A stretch of 64,000 bases of DNA from contig NZ_JAFBCQ010000001.1 in NCBI RefSeq assembly GCF_016907815.1, positions 2,914,001-2,978,000 on the forward strand, in the 5' to 3' direction. The position numbers were made by a program, and so were the translations under genes. Below are positions 21,551 to 31,476 of the stretch, one piece after another (position 1 is the stretch's first letter; every line of letters starts with the position of its first letter). The stretch is from Microbacterium aurum. GTDB lineage: Bacteria; Actinomycetota; Actinomycetes; Actinomycetales; Microbacteriaceae. The notes below the pieces were generated by a model, which was not told the DNA's origin, made no database searches, and was given only the letters and a program-made list of their open reading frames with translations.

Positions 21551-21568
21551 GCACCGGCGAGCCGGTGC
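21551..21568 (-). promoter_or_regulatory. Perfect hairpin in the atpB 5' leader
   Basis: GCACCGGC and GCCGGTGC flank a two-base loop, ending about 20 bases before the CTG start of atpB. It may affect translation of the unusual start or end transcription from atpI. Which of these applies is not decided by the sequence. Confidence 0.45.
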
Positions 21569-21648
21569 GACGATGGTCGGTGTGAGCGTCACTGCGCACG
21601 CGTTGCACTGCTGGTGTGGGCGGCGCGAACGGGCGCAGAGAAAGCCTA

Positions 21649-22212
21649 TCAGGCGCGGGGAGTGCCCGCGTCCGCATCGGGGGCGTCGGCACCGGCATCC
21701 CCCTCTTCCGGCAGGCCCTCCGGACTCTCGGACTGACGCGGCCCTCGGGCCTCGTCGATGACGTCGGCGAGCGTCGGCAGGCTCACGTCACTCGCGTGGG
21801 GCATGCGCATGCGCAGCATGACGACGACGTCGATCACGAGGGAGAGCACGACGCTGACGACGAGCGCGACGAAGAAGACGGTTGCGTTCAGCCACGGCTG
21901 CCCGCGCAGCACGATCAGCACGACGATGAAGACGACGAACTTCAGGATCCAACCGCCCATGACCGATCCGAAGAAGATCGGCACGTACAGCGGATCGCCG
22001 AACCAGCGGTTCGCGATGAGGATGGTCGCGCCGGTGAAGCCGAGGAAGACGGCGGCGAGGAGGATCGCGATGAGCGCGCTCCACAGTCCCGACCAGCCGG
22101 CGACGGCGAAGCCGATGACGGCGCCGGCGATCGCGAGGATGCCGGTGGCCACGGCCGACCAGAGCAGGGTCGTGCGCAGGACGGGTGTGCTGGAGACGGT
22201 GGGGGCGGTCAT
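21649..22212 (-). CDS. AtpI-like membrane protein upstream of the ATP synthase operon
   Basis: This 187-residue protein has four hydrophobic segments (about 12-35, 40-62, 80-103 and 112-132) and an acidic C-terminal tail. Its position directly before atpB is that of the AtpI/Atp1 assembly proteins in actinobacteria, and the size and topology fit. The first ATG overlaps the stop of the glycosyltransferase gene (ATGA). Sequence conservation of AtpI is weak, so the name rests partly on position. Confidence 0.7.
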   Translation of the reverse strand: MTAPTVSSTPVLRTTLLWSAVATGILAIAGAVIGFAVAGWSGLWSALIAILLAAVFLGFTGATILIANRWFGDPLYVPIFFGSVMGGWILKFVVFIVVLIVLRGQPWLNATVFFVALVVSVVLSLVIDVVVMLRMRMPHASDVSLPTLADVIDEARGPRQSESPEGLPEEGDAGADAPDADAGTPRA

Positions 22213-23375
22213 GGCGTCCTCGGTTCGGGTGCCGCGACGGGCGCGGCCGGAGTGCGGGGTGTGGGAAGCAGGGTGACGACGAGGCAGGCGGCGATGCCGA
22301 GGAGGACGTAGCCGACGCCGAACAGGTAGTCGCCGGGCCAGTCCTGTGTCGTTCCGATGTACATCAGCAGCACGCCGATGGAGACGACCGCCGTCCACGC
22401 GTAGAACACCAGCACCGCGTCGCGGTCGCTGTGGCCCATGTCGAGCATGCGGTGGTGGAGGTGCTTGCGGTCGGGTGAGAAGGGCGAAAGTCCCCGGCCC
22501 ATGCGCCGGATGATCGCCATCCCGAAGTCCAGCAGCGGCAGCAGCACGATGACGACCGGCAGCAGGATCGGGATGAAGGCACCGAGCAGCTGGGAACGGC
22601 CGAACACGTCGTTGTCGCTGAGCAGGTTCGGGTCCAATCCCCCCGTGAGGACGATCGCGGAGGCCGCCATAAGCAGGCCGAGCAGCAACGCGCCGGAGTC
22701 GCCCATGAAGAGCTTGGACGGGCTCCAGTTCATCGGCAGGAATCCGAGGCACACGCCGATGAGCGCGGCGGCGAGGAACGAGGCGAGGTTGAAGTAGCTC
22801 GACTCGCCGAGGTCGCGCACGACGAGGTAGCTGTAGACGAAGAACACGACGTTCGCGATGAGGGCGACGCCGGCGACCAGGCCATCGAGCCCGTCGATGA
22901 AGTTGACGGCGTTCATGACGATGACGATCGCGAACACCGACAGCGTGAAGCTCGCCCAGCTGGAGACGACGATCTGCGCGCCCAGCGGGATGAAGAAGAT
23001 CTGGATGCCCCCGAGCCCCACGACGATGCCGGCGGCGACGAACTGCGCGCCGAGCTTGATCATCCAGTCGAGGTCCCACAGATCGTCGGCGACCCCGACG
23101 ATGACGATGAGAAGCGCCGCCCCCAGGATCGACCAGATCGCCTCGGGGTCGCTCCAGATGATCGAGAAGTACGAGATCTGCGACGACAGTGCGAAGGCGA
23201 CCAGCACTCCGAGGAACATCGCGACCCCGCCCACGCGCGGCTTGGGCGTCGTGTGCACGTCGCGCTCGCGGATCTCCGGGTACAGCCGGTAGCGCATGCC
23301 GATCCGCCACACCACCCAGGTCAGCGCGAGCGTGGCCACCGCCGTCAGTACGACGGTCAGAACGTAGAACTTCAT
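22209..23375 (-). CDS. WecA/TagO-like polyprenyl-phosphate N-acetylhexosamine-1-phosphate transferase
   Basis: This 388-residue membrane protein of glycosyltransferase family 4 has about 11 hydrophobic segments. Family motifs are RDVHTTPKPRVGGVAMFLG near the start, the acidic VGVADDLWDLDWMIKLGAQ, NFIDGLDGLVAGVA, LFMGDSGALLLG and the HHRMLDMGHSDRDAVLVFY histidine motif. It attaches a sugar phosphate to undecaprenyl phosphate, starting cell-wall glycopolymer synthesis. The gene overlaps its neighbours on both sides by four bases, implying coupled translation. Confidence 0.93.
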   Translation of the reverse strand: MKFYVLTVVLTAVATLALTWVVWRIGMRYRLYPEIRERDVHTTPKPRVGGVAMFLGVLVAFALSSQISYFSIIWSDPEAIWSILGAALLIVIVGVADDLWDLDWMIKLGAQFVAAGIVVGLGGIQIFFIPLGAQIVVSSWASFTLSVFAIVIVMNAVNFIDGLDGLVAGVALIANVVFFVYSYLVVRDLGESSYFNLASFLAAALIGVCLGFLPMNWSPSKLFMGDSGALLLGLLMAASAIVLTGGLDPNLLSDNDVFGRSQLLGAFIPILLPVVIVLLPLLDFGMAIIRRMGRGLSPFSPDRKHLHHRMLDMGHSDRDAVLVFYAWTAVVSIGVLLMYIGTTQDWPGDYLFGVGYVLLGIAACLVVTLLPTPRTPAAPVAAPEPRTP

Positions 23376-24139
23376 GGGGCGGGCACAGGGCCGTCGGGCG
23401 CGGCGTCGCCCGCCGCGGGGCCGTCGCCGGCGGGCTCGTCGCGCCGCGCGCCGTCGCCGGGCAGCGGCGCGTCGGGGTCGTCGGGCTCGAGCAGCTCGCC
23501 CAGCACGTCGCGCAGACGCTGCCGCGACACGGCGCCGTCGCGGAGCACGCGGACCGCGCGGGTTCCGCCGACGAGGCCGGTGGCGTCGACGATGGTCGAG
23601 GCGACGCCGTGCGTGGAGGGACCGCCGTCGAGGTAGACCGCGACGCTGTCGCGGAGCATCTCCCGGGCACCGTGCACGTCGATGGCCGCCGCGCGGCCGG
23701 TGAGGTTGGCGCTGGAGACCGCGAGCGGGCCGCATTCCTCCAGCATCTCCAGGGCGATCCGCTCGGCCGGCATCCGCACCGCCACCGTGCCGTTGGTGTC
23801 CCCGAGGTCCCACGACAGCGACGGCTGCGCCGGCAGCACGATCGTGAGGCCACCCGGCCAGAACTCCTCGACCAGGCGCTCCACGGGTTCCGGCACCTCC
23901 GCCACGAGCGCGCGCATCGTCGCGAGCCCCGCGACGAGCACCGGCGGCGGGGACTGCCGGCCGCGGCCCTTGGCGGCCAGAAGCGATGCGACGGCGCCGG
24001 CGCTGAACGCGTCGGCGGCGATGCCGTAGACCGTGTCGGTCGGCATGACGACCAGCTCGCCCCGCCCGATGGCCTGACGGGCCCGTCGCAGCCCCGGCAG
24101 CAGCTGCTCGGGGTCACGGCAGTCGAAGAGCTCGGACAT
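23372..24139 (-). CDS. tsaC: L-threonylcarbamoyladenylate synthase (TsaC/Sua5/YrdC)
   Basis: This 255-residue enzyme makes threonylcarbamoyl-AMP for the t6A37 modification of tRNA. The core is LVVMPTDTVYGIAADAFS (30-47), the AKGRGRQSPPPVLV block with the KxR-type motif, and the SSANLTGRAAA motif late in the domain. A 40-residue acidic tail follows the catalytic core. It overlaps the following WecA-like gene by four bases and follows prmC, so both act on translation. Confidence 0.93.
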   Translation of the reverse strand: MSELFDCRDPEQLLPGLRRARQAIGRGELVVMPTDTVYGIAADAFSAGAVASLLAAKGRGRQSPPPVLVAGLATMRALVAEVPEPVERLVEEFWPGGLTIVLPAQPSLSWDLGDTNGTVAVRMPAERIALEMLEECGPLAVSSANLTGRAAAIDVHGAREMLRDSVAVYLDGGPSTHGVASTIVDATGLVGGTRAVRVLRDGAVSRQRLRDVLGELLEPDDPDAPLPGDGARRDEPAGDGPAAGDAAPDGPVPAP

Positions 24140-24166
24140 ATCCGCCCCAGTCTACGGCGTGCCCCT

Positions 24167-25072
24167 TCAGGGACGGATGCCGGTGGTCGCGCGGTCGCGC
24201 GTGGTGAGGTCGGGGTGCGTCGCCTTCGCGCACCAGCCGTCGGCGGCCAGCAGCTCGCGAATGGGCTCTCCCTGCCATTCGCCGTGCTCGATCACCAGGG
24301 TGCCGCCGGGACGCAGCAGCCGCAGGCCGACGCGCGAGAGGGTGCGCACGACGTCGAGGCCGTCCGCTCCCCCGTACAGGGCCGCCGGCGGGTCCCAGAA
24401 GCGCACCTCCGGGTCGCGCGGGATCGCGGCATCCGGAACGTACGGCGGATTGGAGACGAGCACCGAGACGGTGCCGTCGAGCTCGCCGAACGCCTCCGCG
24501 AGGTCGATGAAGGCGAGGCGGGCGTGGGGCGCGATGCGCGCGAAGTTCTCCTTGGCCCAGATGAAGGCATCGACGGAGTTCTCCGCCGCGTGGACCCGCG
24601 CGTGCGGCACCTCGGTCGCCATCGCCAGTGCGATCGCGCCCGAACCGGTGCCGAGGTCGACGGCGATCGGCTCGGCATCCGCCGTCGCGCGCAACGCGTC
24701 GATCGCGAGCTGGGCGACCATCTCGGTCTCGGGCCGCGGGACGAACACCCCGGGCCCGACGCGCAGCTCGAGGTGGCGGAAGGGAGCCGTGCCGGTGAGG
24801 TGCTGCAGCGGCTCACGGGCGGCGCGGCGCTCGATCAGCTCGGCGAAGACGGCGAGGTCGCCGGCATCCCGTCCGCCGTCGCCGGCCGCGTCGCCGCGGA
24901 GGGATGCCGCCGCGAGCTCTCCCCGCGACAGTCCGAACACGTGACCGGCGACCAGTTCGGCGTCGACGTCGGGCGTCGGGACGCCCGCCGCGGCGAGGGT
25001 GTCGGTGGCGGCGCGCAGCAGCGCGGACAGCGACAGCGGCCGTGGCGCGTCGGGATCGTGCTCGCAGCTCAT
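24167..25072 (-). CDS. prmC: Release factor glutamine methyltransferase
   Basis: This 301-residue SAM-dependent enzyme methylates the GGQ glutamine of release factors. It shows the SAM motif VDLGTGSGAIALAMA (about 140) and the catalytic VLVSNPPYVPD (NPPY), plus an N-terminal helical domain with the SRGEL stretch. A TAGGCT box lies 11 bases before the ATG (25084-25089). Its substrate RF1 is encoded 3 kb away on the same strand. Confidence 0.95.
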   Translation of the reverse strand: MSCEHDPDAPRPLSLSALLRAATDTLAAAGVPTPDVDAELVAGHVFGLSRGELAAASLRGDAAGDGGRDAGDLAVFAELIERRAAREPLQHLTGTAPFRHLELRVGPGVFVPRPETEMVAQLAIDALRATADAEPIAVDLGTGSGAIALAMATEVPHARVHAAENSVDAFIWAKENFARIAPHARLAFIDLAEAFGELDGTVSVLVSNPPYVPDAAIPRDPEVRFWDPPAALYGGADGLDVVRTLSRVGLRLLRPGGTLVIEHGEWQGEPIRELLAADGWCAKATHPDLTTRDRATTGIRP

Positions 25073-25111
25073 GGGAGTCTCCAGCCTAGCCGTGAAGAAT
25101 CGTCACAATCC

Positions 25112-25129
25112 GCACGGGAATAGCCGTGC
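25112..25129. promoter_or_regulatory. Palindrome in the prmC/cysK divergent promoter region
   Basis: GCACGG and CCGTGC are separated by six bases, just before a CCTAGGCT (-10 like) that points to cysK. Position and symmetry suit an operator controlling the cysteine genes, but no regulator is identified. Confidence 0.35.
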
Positions 25130-25218
25130 CGCCTAGGCTGGTTCGATCTGTGGGGCGCGTCCTCGCGTGCCCGCGCGGCTGACGACCAGCCCCACCCCGA
25201 CCGCACGAAAGGCAGACC

Positions 25219-26157
25219 ATGTCCGGCATCCACTCCGACATCACGAGCGCATTCGGCAACACCCCCCTCGTCACGCTCAACCGCGTCTCGGAAGGCCTGC
25301 CCGGCACCGTGATCGCCAAGCTCGAGTACTTCAACCCCGGGTCGAGCGTGAAGGACCGCATCGGCATCGCCATCATCGACGCCGCGGAGGCCTCGGGCGA
25401 GCTGAAGCCGGGCGGCACGATCGTGGAGGGCACGAGCGGCAACACCGGCATCGCGCTGGCCCTCGTCGGTGCCGCGCGCGGCTACAAGGTCATCCTGACG
25501 ATGCCCTCGTCGATGTCGATCGAGCGCCGCCAGCTGCTGAAGCGCTTCGGCGCCGAGCTCGTGCTCACCGACCCCGCCGGTGGCATGAAGGCGGCCGTCG
25601 CGAAGGCGCAGGAGATCGTCGCGGAGACCCCCGGCGCGATCCTCGCCCGTCAGTTCGAGAACGCCGCCAACCCCGAAATCCACCGCAAGACCACCGCCGA
25701 GGAGATCTGGCGCGACACCGACGGCGCCGTCGACATCTTCGTCGCCGGCATCGGCACCGGCGGCACCATCACGGGCGTCGGCCAGGTGCTGAAGCAGCGC
25801 AAGCCCGGCGTCAAGGTCGTCGCCGTCGAGCCGTCGGCGTCGCCGCTGCTGTCCACCGGCACCCCCGGACCGGCGAAAATCCAGGGCATCGGCCCCAACT
25901 TCGTCCCCCCGATCCTCGACCGCGACGTGTTCGACGAGATCGTCACCGTCGAGTTCGACGACGCGATCGCCACCGCCCGCGACCTCGCCGCGAAGGAGGG
26001 CATCTTCGCCGGCATCTCGTCCGGCGCGGCCGTCTGGGCCGCCCTGCAGGTCGCCGCTCGCGAGGAGAACGCCGGCAAGAACATCGTCGTGATCGTCCCC
26101 GACACCGGCGAGCGCTACCTGTCGACCGCGCTGTTCGACGACCTGCGCGAGGACTGA
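25219..26157 (+). CDS. cysK: Cysteine synthase A (O-acetylserine sulfhydrylase), copy 1
   Basis: This 312-residue PLP enzyme makes cysteine from O-acetylserine and sulfide. The PLP lysine is Lys45 in GSSVKDRIG; the substrate loop is [12 protein letters not shown] and the PLP-phosphate loop is [13 protein letters not shown]. The C-terminal [12 protein letters not shown] and [12 protein letters not shown] are standard. GAAAGG is the ribosome site. A second copy follows eight bases later. The residues differ from copy 2 throughout, so these are paralogues rather than a recent duplication. Confidence 0.95.
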   Translation: MSGIHSDITSAFGNTPLVTLNRVSEGLPGTVIAKLEYFNPGSSVKDRIGIAIIDAAEASGELKPGGTIVEGTSGNTGIALALVGAARGYKVILTMPSSMSIERRQLLKRFGAELVLTDPAGGMKAAVAKAQEIVAETPGAILARQFENAANPEIHRKTTAEEIWRDTDGAVDIFVAGIGTGGTITGVGQVLKQRKPGVKVVAVEPSASPLLSTGTPGPAKIQGIGPNFVPPILDRDVFDEIVTVEFDDAIATARDLAAKEGIFAGISSGAAVWAALQVAAREENAGKNIVVIVPDTGERYLSTALFDDLRED

Positions 26158-26165
26158 TCGCGCAC

Positions 26166-27122
26166 GTGCCCGGCATCCATCACGACATCACCACCGCCTT
26201 CGGCGAGACCCCCCTCGTGCGCCTCAACGCGCTCACGGAGGGACTCGGCGCCGAGGTGCTCGCCAAACTCGAGTTCTACAACCCGGGCTCGTCGGTCAAG
26301 GACCGCCTAGGGTACGCGCTCGTCGAGGCGGCCGAGCAGTCCGGCCAGCTGCGGCCCGGCGGGACGATCGTGGAGTCCACGAGCGGGAACACCGGGATCT
26401 CGCTCGCGCTGATCGGGGCGGCGCGGGGTTACCGCGTGGTGCTGACGATGCCGGCATCCATGTCGAAGGAGCGCCGCACGCTGCTGAAGGCGTACGGCGC
26501 CGAGCTCGTGCTGACCGATCCGTACAAGGGCATGACCGAGGCGGTCGAGGCGGCGAAGCGCATCGTGGCCGAGACGCCCGGAGCGGTCCTCGCCCGGCAA
26601 TTCGAGAGCGAGGCGAACGCCGCCGTCCACCGTCGCACCACGGCGGAGGAGATCTGGCGCGACACCGACGGCCGGGTGGACTGGTTCGTCGCGGGGTCGG
26701 GCACCGGCGGCACCATCACCGGCGTCGGCCAGGTGCTCAAGGAGCGCAACCCCGACGTGAAGGTCGTGCTCGTCGAGCCGGCCGACTCCCCCGTGATCAG
26801 CGAGGGCCGCGCCGGAGGACACCGCATCCAGGGCATCGGGCCGAACTTCGTGCCCGACGTACTGGATCGGTCGGTGATCGACGAGGTCGTCACCGTCGCG
26901 TTCGACGACGCGATCTCCGTGGCGCGCGAGCTCGCGACGCGCGAGGGGATCCTCGCCGGCATGTCGGCCGGCGCGGCCGTGTGGGCGGCGCTGCAGATCG
27001 CCGCGCGAGCGGATGCCGCGGGCGCGCGCATCGTCGTCGTGGTGCCCGACTCGGGTGAGCGGTACCTGTCGACGGCGCTGTACGAGCACCTCCGCGAAGA
27101 GCCGCGCGAGGGCGCGAAGTGA
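26166..27122 (+). CDS. Cysteine synthase family protein, copy 2
   Basis: This 318-residue paralogue of the preceding CysK starts at GTG ([20 protein letters not shown]). It keeps the PLP lysine in [34 protein letters not shown] and [12 protein letters not shown]. The EST in place of EGT in the substrate loop and a final Glu/Lys tail distinguish it from copy 1. It overlaps cysE by GTGA. Which of the two copies binds CysE cannot be read from sequence; copy 2 could prefer another acceptor or sulfur donor. Confidence 0.9.
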   Translation: MPGIHHDITTAFGETPLVRLNALTEGLGAEVLAKLEFYNPGSSVKDRLGYALVEAAEQSGQLRPGGTIVESTSGNTGISLALIGAARGYRVVLTMPASMSKERRTLLKAYGAELVLTDPYKGMTEAVEAAKRIVAETPGAVLARQFESEANAAVHRRTTAEEIWRDTDGRVDWFVAGSGTGGTITGVGQVLKERNPDVKVVLVEPADSPVISEGRAGGHRIQGIGPNFVPDVLDRSVIDEVVTVAFDDAISVARELATREGILAGMSAGAAVWAALQIAARADAAGARIVVVVPDSGERYLSTALYEHLREEPREGAK

Positions 27123-27706
27123 CCGGCCGGGCGCGCATCGGCGCGGTCGCGCGCGTGCGGGAAGACATCGCGGCGGCGAAGCTCCGCGACCCCGCGGCGC
27201 GCAGCGGACTCGAGATCGCGGTGCTCTACTCGGGCCTGCACGCCATCTGGTCGTACCGGCTCGCTCATGCCCTGTGGACGCGCGGCCTGCGCTTCCCGGC
27301 GCGCGCGCTGTCGCAGGTGACGCGATGGCTCACGGGCATCGAGATCCACCCGGGCGCCGTCATCGGCCGCCGCTTCTTCATCGACCACGGCATGGGTGTC
27401 GTCATCGGCGAAACGGCCGAGGTGGGCGACGACGTCATGCTGTACCACGGCGTCACCCTCGGCGGCCGCACGCGCGATGCCGGCAAGCGTCACCCCACTC
27501 TCGGCGACGGGGTGGCGGTGGGCGCCGGGGCGAAGATCCTCGGACCGATCACGATCGGCGCCGGGTCGGTCGTCGGCGCGAACGCCGTCGTCACCCGTGA
27601 CGCCCCGGAGGACTCCGTGCTCGTGGGCGTGCCCGCGAAGCCGCGCAAGCGCGGCGCCGGCGACGACACCCGCGCCCTGCTCACCGCGCCCGAGTACTTC
27701 ATCTGA
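27119..27706 (+). CDS. cysE: Serine O-acetyltransferase
   Basis: This 195-residue hexapeptide-repeat enzyme makes O-acetylserine, the substrate of the two preceding enzymes. It shows the N-terminal SAT helices, [40 protein letters not shown] and the left-handed helix repeats to PAKPRKR. The C-terminus ends in an Ile (LLTAPEYFI), the residue that docks into CysK in known cysteine synthase complexes. The gene order cysK-cysK-cysE gives a complete route from serine to cysteine. Confidence 0.95.
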   Translation: MTGRARIGAVARVREDIAAAKLRDPAARSGLEIAVLYSGLHAIWSYRLAHALWTRGLRFPARALSQVTRWLTGIEIHPGAVIGRRFFIDHGMGVVIGETAEVGDDVMLYHGVTLGGRTRDAGKRHPTLGDGVAVGAGAKILGPITIGAGSVVGANAVVTRDAPEDSVLVGVPAKPRKRGAGDDTRALLTAPEYFI

Positions 27707-27787
27707 CCCCGCATCCGCCCGCCCCGTCTCCGGCCCGGCATCCGCCCCCGCCACCGCCGCGCCACCCACCCGGCATCCGCCCGAACG

Positions 27788-27863
27788 AACTGCAAGGCTT
27801 TGCGGCCGACACGCGGGCCGCAGCGGCGCTGTCACGGCGTGTCGCACGCCATCCCTTGCAGTT
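27788..27863. repeat. Nested palindrome, family 3
   Basis: Outer arms AACTGCAAGG (27788-27797) and CCTTGCAGTT (27854-27863) enclose inner arms CGACACGC (27807-27814) and GCGTGTCG (27837-27844). It is a single copy in this window, in the gap after cysE. Both the nesting and the length resemble family 2. Confidence 0.75.
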
Positions 27864-27898
27864 AGCACGTCGCGCGCGGCGCGCGGCGGCCGGCGCGG

Positions 27899-28110
27899 TC
27901 AGGCGCGGCGCTCGGCCAGCTTCTTCTTGATGAACAGCGGCGGCAGCAGCCAGGTCGCGAGCGCCGTGACGATCCAGACGATCACGGGCGCGAGGAACCA
28001 CGCCATCGGCTCGGAGATCGTGAGCCCCGCCTGCGGGATCAGCACCACGATCACGATCGCCACGAACGTCGCGATGATCCCGATGCCGCCGAGGAACTCC
28101 GGGGCGCCAT
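27899..28110 (-). CDS. Small membrane protein of unknown function with an apparent frameshift near its start
   Basis: From codon 4 on, the frame reads EFLGGIGIIATFVAIV and continues to LPPLFIKKKLAERRA, with two membrane helices and a basic tail, so a real protein is likely. In that frame no ATG precedes the first helix; the nearest GTG, at 28063, would cut into it. An ATG at 28108-28110 sits six or seven bases after a TACCCT -10 box but is one base out of frame. Adding one base to the four-G run at 28101-28104 joins them as MAPPEFLGG. Either the gene carries a one-base deletion, or this is a sequence error. Confidence 0.5.
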
Positions 28111-28163
28111 GGGCGACAGGGTAGACCAGCGCCGGCGCGCGCGTCAGTCCTGCGGCTCAGCCG

Positions 28164-29240
28164 TCAGTCGCCGCCCAGCGCCGCCAGGCGCGCCTCCTCG
28201 TCCGCCGCGATCGCCGACTCGACGATCGGCCCCAGCGCGCCGTCCATCACCTGATCGAGGTTGTAGGCCTTGTACCCGGTGCGGTGATCGGCGATGCGAT
28301 TCTCCGGGAAGTTATACGTGCGGATGCGCTCGGAGCGGTCCATCCCGCGGATCTGCGAACGACGGGCGTCGGATGCCGCGGCATCCCGTTCTTCCTGCTG
28401 CTTGGCCAGCAGGCGGGCACGCAGCACCCGCATGCCCGCCTCGCGGTTCTGCAGCTGGCTCTTCTCGTTCTGCATCGACACGACGATCCCGGTGGGCACG
28501 TGCGTGATGCGCACGGCCGAGTCGGTCGTGTTGACCGACTGGCCGCCGGGCCCCGACGAGCGGAACACGTCGATCTTGAGGTCGTTCGCGTCGATCTGCA
28601 CCTCTTCGGGCTCGTCCACTTCGGGAAAGACCAGCACGCCCGTCGTGGAGGTGTGGATGCGCCCCTGCGACTCCGTCGCCGGCACGCGCTGCACGCGGTG
28701 CACGCCGCCCTCGTACTTCAGGTGCGCCCACACGCCCTGCGCGGGGTCGGACGAGGAGCCCTTGATCGCGACCTGCACGTCCTTGTAGCCGCCGAGATCG
28801 CTCTCGGTGCGCTCCAGCAGCTCGGTCTTCCAGCCCTGCGACGCCGCGTACTGCAGGTACATCCGCAGGAGGTCGGCGGCGAACAGCGCCGACTCGGCGC
28901 CGCCCTCCCCCGCCTTGATCTCCATGATGACGTCGCGCGCGTCGTCGGGGTCGCGCGGAATCAGCAGCCGGCGCAGCTTCTCCTGCGCGGCGGCCAGCCG
29001 ATCCTCGAGCGCCGGGACCTCATCGGCGAACGCGTCGTCCTCCCGGGCGAGTTCACGCGCGGCCTCCAGATCGGCGGATGCCGCGACCCAGGCGTCGTGG
29101 GCCGCCACGATGCGCGACAGCTCGGCGTAGCGCCGGTTGACGCGCTTCGCCCGGGCGGCGTCGGCGTGCACGGCCGGGTCGGAGAGCTCCTCCTGGACGG
29201 CCTTGTGCTCCGCGATCAGCCCGGCGACGGACTCGAACAC
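28164..29240 (-). CDS. prfA: Peptide chain release factor 1
   Basis: This 358-residue factor reads UAA and UAG stop codons. The catalytic GGQ is in [14 protein letters not shown] (about 225). The RF1 codon-reading PxT motif is in [14 protein letters not shown]. Length and layout are normal. It follows rho by two bases and is probably cotranscribed with it. Confidence 0.97.
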   Translation of the reverse strand: MFESVAGLIAEHKAVQEELSDPAVHADAARAKRVNRRYAELSRIVAAHDAWVAASADLEAARELAREDDAFADEVPALEDRLAAAQEKLRRLLIPRDPDDARDVIMEIKAGEGGAESALFAADLLRMYLQYAASQGWKTELLERTESDLGGYKDVQVAIKGSSSDPAQGVWAHLKYEGGVHRVQRVPATESQGRIHTSTTGVLVFPEVDEPEEVQIDANDLKIDVFRSSGPGGQSVNTTDSAVRITHVPTGIVVSMQNEKSQLQNREAGMRVLRARLLAKQQEERDAAASDARRSQIRGMDRSERIRTYNFPENRIADHRTGYKAYNLDQVMDGALGPIVESAIAADEEARLAALGGD

Positions 29241-29242
29241 GA

Positions 29243-31309
29243 TCAGCGGATGCTGTTCTCGTGCCCGTGGCTGTGACCGCCGCCGGTCGGCGTCGGGATC
29301 GACTTCTGCATCTGCACCAGGAACTCGACGTTGGAGCTCGTCTCCTTGAGCTTGCCGAGGACGACCTCCAGGGCCTGCTGCGGGTCGAGGCCGGCGAGGG
29401 CGCGACGCAGCTTCCAGGTGATCTTGACCTCGTCGGGGCTCAGCAGCATCTCCTCGCGGCGGGTGGACGACGCGTTGACGTCGACGGCCGGGAAGATGCG
29501 CTTGTCGGCGAGCTGACGGCTCAGGCGCAGCTCGCTGTTGCCGGTGCCCTTGAACTCCTCGAAGATGACCTCGTCCATCTTGGACCCGGTCTCCACGAGC
29601 GCGGTCGCGAGGATCGTGAGCGATCCGCCGTTCTCGATGTTGCGCGCGGCGCCGAAGAAGCGCTTGGGCGGGTACAGCGCCGACGCGTCCACGCCGCCGG
29701 AGAGCACACGACCGCTCGTGGGCGCCGAGATGTTGTAGGCGCGGCCGAGGCGGGTGATCGAGTCGAGCAGCACGACGACGTCGCGACCGAGCTCCACAAG
29801 ACGCTTCGCCCGCTCGATGGCGAGCTCGGCGACGGTAGTGTGGTCCTCGGCGGGACGGTCGAAGGTCGAGGCGATGACCTCGCCCTTGACGGTGCGCTGC
29901 ATGTCGGTGACCTCTTCGGGACGCTCATCGACGAGCACGACCATGAGGTGGACCTCGGGGTTGTTCGTCGCGATCGCGTTCGCGATCTGCTGCAGCACGA
30001 TGGTCTTGCCGGCCTTGGGCGGCGCGACGATGAGGCCGCGCTGACCCTTGCCGATCGGGGCGACGAGGTCGATGATGCGCTGGGTCAGCTTCTCGGGCGC
30101 CGTCTCCAGGCGCAGGCGCTCCTGCGGGTACAGTGGGGTGAGCTTGCCGAACTCGACGCGGTTCGCGGCGTCATCGACCGACAGGCCGTTGATCGCGTCG
30201 ACCTTGACGAGCGCGTTGTACTTCTGGCGGCTGGACTGCTCACCCTCGCGCGGCTGCTTGATCGCGCCGACGACGGCGTCGCCCTTGCGCAGGTTGTACT
30301 TCTTGACCTGGCCGAGCGAGACGTAGACGTCGCTCGTGCCGGGGAGATACCCCGTCGTGCGCACGAACGCGTAGTTGTCGAGCACATCGAGGATGCCGGC
30401 GATCGGGATCAGGACGTCGTCCTCGCCGATCTCGGTCTCGAACTCGTCGCCCGTGCTGTTCTGGCCGCGACGCTTGTTGCGCTGACGGCCGCGCCCCGAG
30501 GACTGCTCGTCCTCCGGCGCGGGCGCGCTCTCCTCGGCGGGCGCGCCGGACTGTGCACCCTGCGCGTTCTGGCCGTTCTGCGCCGGCTGACTGTTCTGGC
30601 CGTTGTCGGACTTCTGACCGCGGTTGCGGCTGCGGCTGCGCGACCGGCTGCGGCTGCGGCCGGTGGACTCGCCCTCGGCGGGCGCCTCGACCCGCGCGGC
30701 GTCGCCCTCGGCGGGCGCGTCGGTCGCGGCGCTCTCGTCGGCCGTGGTGCTCGCAGCACTGTCGTCGATCGGGGTCTCCGACGCGGCGGCGGCCTCGTCG
30801 ACGGTCTCGTCGCCCGCGGGGGCGGATGCTGGCGTCTCGTCCGCGGCGGCGTCGGATGCCGGCGTCTGGGCAGCGGTGTCGGCGGGGGCCTCGGCAGGCA
30901 CATCGGTGCTCTTGGCGCGGCGCGGCGCACGCTTGCGCGGCGCCTTGACGGGCGCGGCGGCGGCCTCTTCGGCGACGGCCGGCGCCTCCTCCGCGGCGGG
31001 AGCCTCAGCGGGCACCTCCTCCGCGGCGGGCTCCTCAGCAGCTGCCGGCGCGGCGGCGTCAGCGGGCACCTCGACGTCGGGCGCCTCGGTCTGCACGGCG
31101 GCGGCCGCCTCAGCGGCGGGCTCCTCCACCGCAGCGGCCGCCTCAGCGGCGGGCTCCTCCTCGGCGGCGGGGGCCTCTTCGGCGGCGGGGGCCTCGGCCG
31201 GCTGGTCCTCGGCGGGCGCGGCGGCGGTGGGGGTCTCGGTCACCTCGGCGGCGGCATCCTCGCGCGCCTCATCGGTGTTCTCGGTCTGGATCTCGGAGAG
31301 GGACTCCAC
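29243..31309 (-). CDS. rho: Transcription termination factor Rho with long N-terminal insert
   Basis: This 688-residue hexameric RNA helicase ends transcription. The first 280 or so residues are low-complexity: Ala/Glu-rich acidic repeats ([17 protein letters not shown]), then Arg/Ser and Gln/Asn-rich stretches. This is typical of actinobacterial Rho and possibly prone to condensation. The conserved part has the RNA-binding cold-shock-like domain, then the P-loop [28 protein letters not shown] and the R-loop. The start is GTG at 31309 with AAGGAG six bases before it. The frame stays open upstream, but that DNA is leader. Confidence 0.96.
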   Translation of the reverse strand: MESLSEIQTENTDEAREDAAAEVTETPTAAAPAEDQPAEAPAAEEAPAAEEEPAAEAAAAVEEPAAEAAAAVQTEAPDVEVPADAAAPAAAEEPAAEEVPAEAPAAEEAPAVAEEAAAAPVKAPRKRAPRRAKSTDVPAEAPADTAAQTPASDAAADETPASAPAGDETVDEAAAASETPIDDSAASTTADESAATDAPAEGDAARVEAPAEGESTGRSRSRSRSRSRNRGQKSDNGQNSQPAQNGQNAQGAQSGAPAEESAPAPEDEQSSGRGRQRNKRRGQNSTGDEFETEIGEDDVLIPIAGILDVLDNYAFVRTTGYLPGTSDVYVSLGQVKKYNLRKGDAVVGAIKQPREGEQSSRQKYNALVKVDAINGLSVDDAANRVEFGKLTPLYPQERLRLETAPEKLTQRIIDLVAPIGKGQRGLIVAPPKAGKTIVLQQIANAIATNNPEVHLMVVLVDERPEEVTDMQRTVKGEVIASTFDRPAEDHTTVAELAIERAKRLVELGRDVVVLLDSITRLGRAYNISAPTSGRVLSGGVDASALYPPKRFFGAARNIENGGSLTILATALVETGSKMDEVIFEEFKGTGNSELRLSRQLADKRIFPAVDVNASSTRREEMLLSPDEVKITWKLRRALAGLDPQQALEVVLGKLKETSSNVEFLVQMQKSIPTPTGGGHSHGHENSIR

Positions 31310-31428
31310 GAGTTCTCCTTCTGGGACATGTGGATTGGACAGGTCCGCATGAGCGCCGTCCACGACAGGCGCGACCTTTCGGTGCACGCATCTGCGTCCG
31401 TGACGGACGGCCGATACAGCGCCGGGGG

Positions 31429-31476
31429 TTATGCGGGGGTTCGCAGAATTGCGACGGAGGCCAGATTCACGGTCAC
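31429..31476 (-). CDS. Possible rho leader peptide (15 codons)
   Basis: On the minus strand GTG ACC GTG AAT leads to [15 protein letters not shown] and a TAA stop, 119 bases before the rho start. GGAGG lies about ten bases upstream of the GTG, next to a candidate -10. A leader peptide before rho is known in enterobacteria, but this one shares no visible sequence with it. It may be chance. Confidence 0.25.
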   Translation of the reverse strand: MTVNLASVAILRTPA

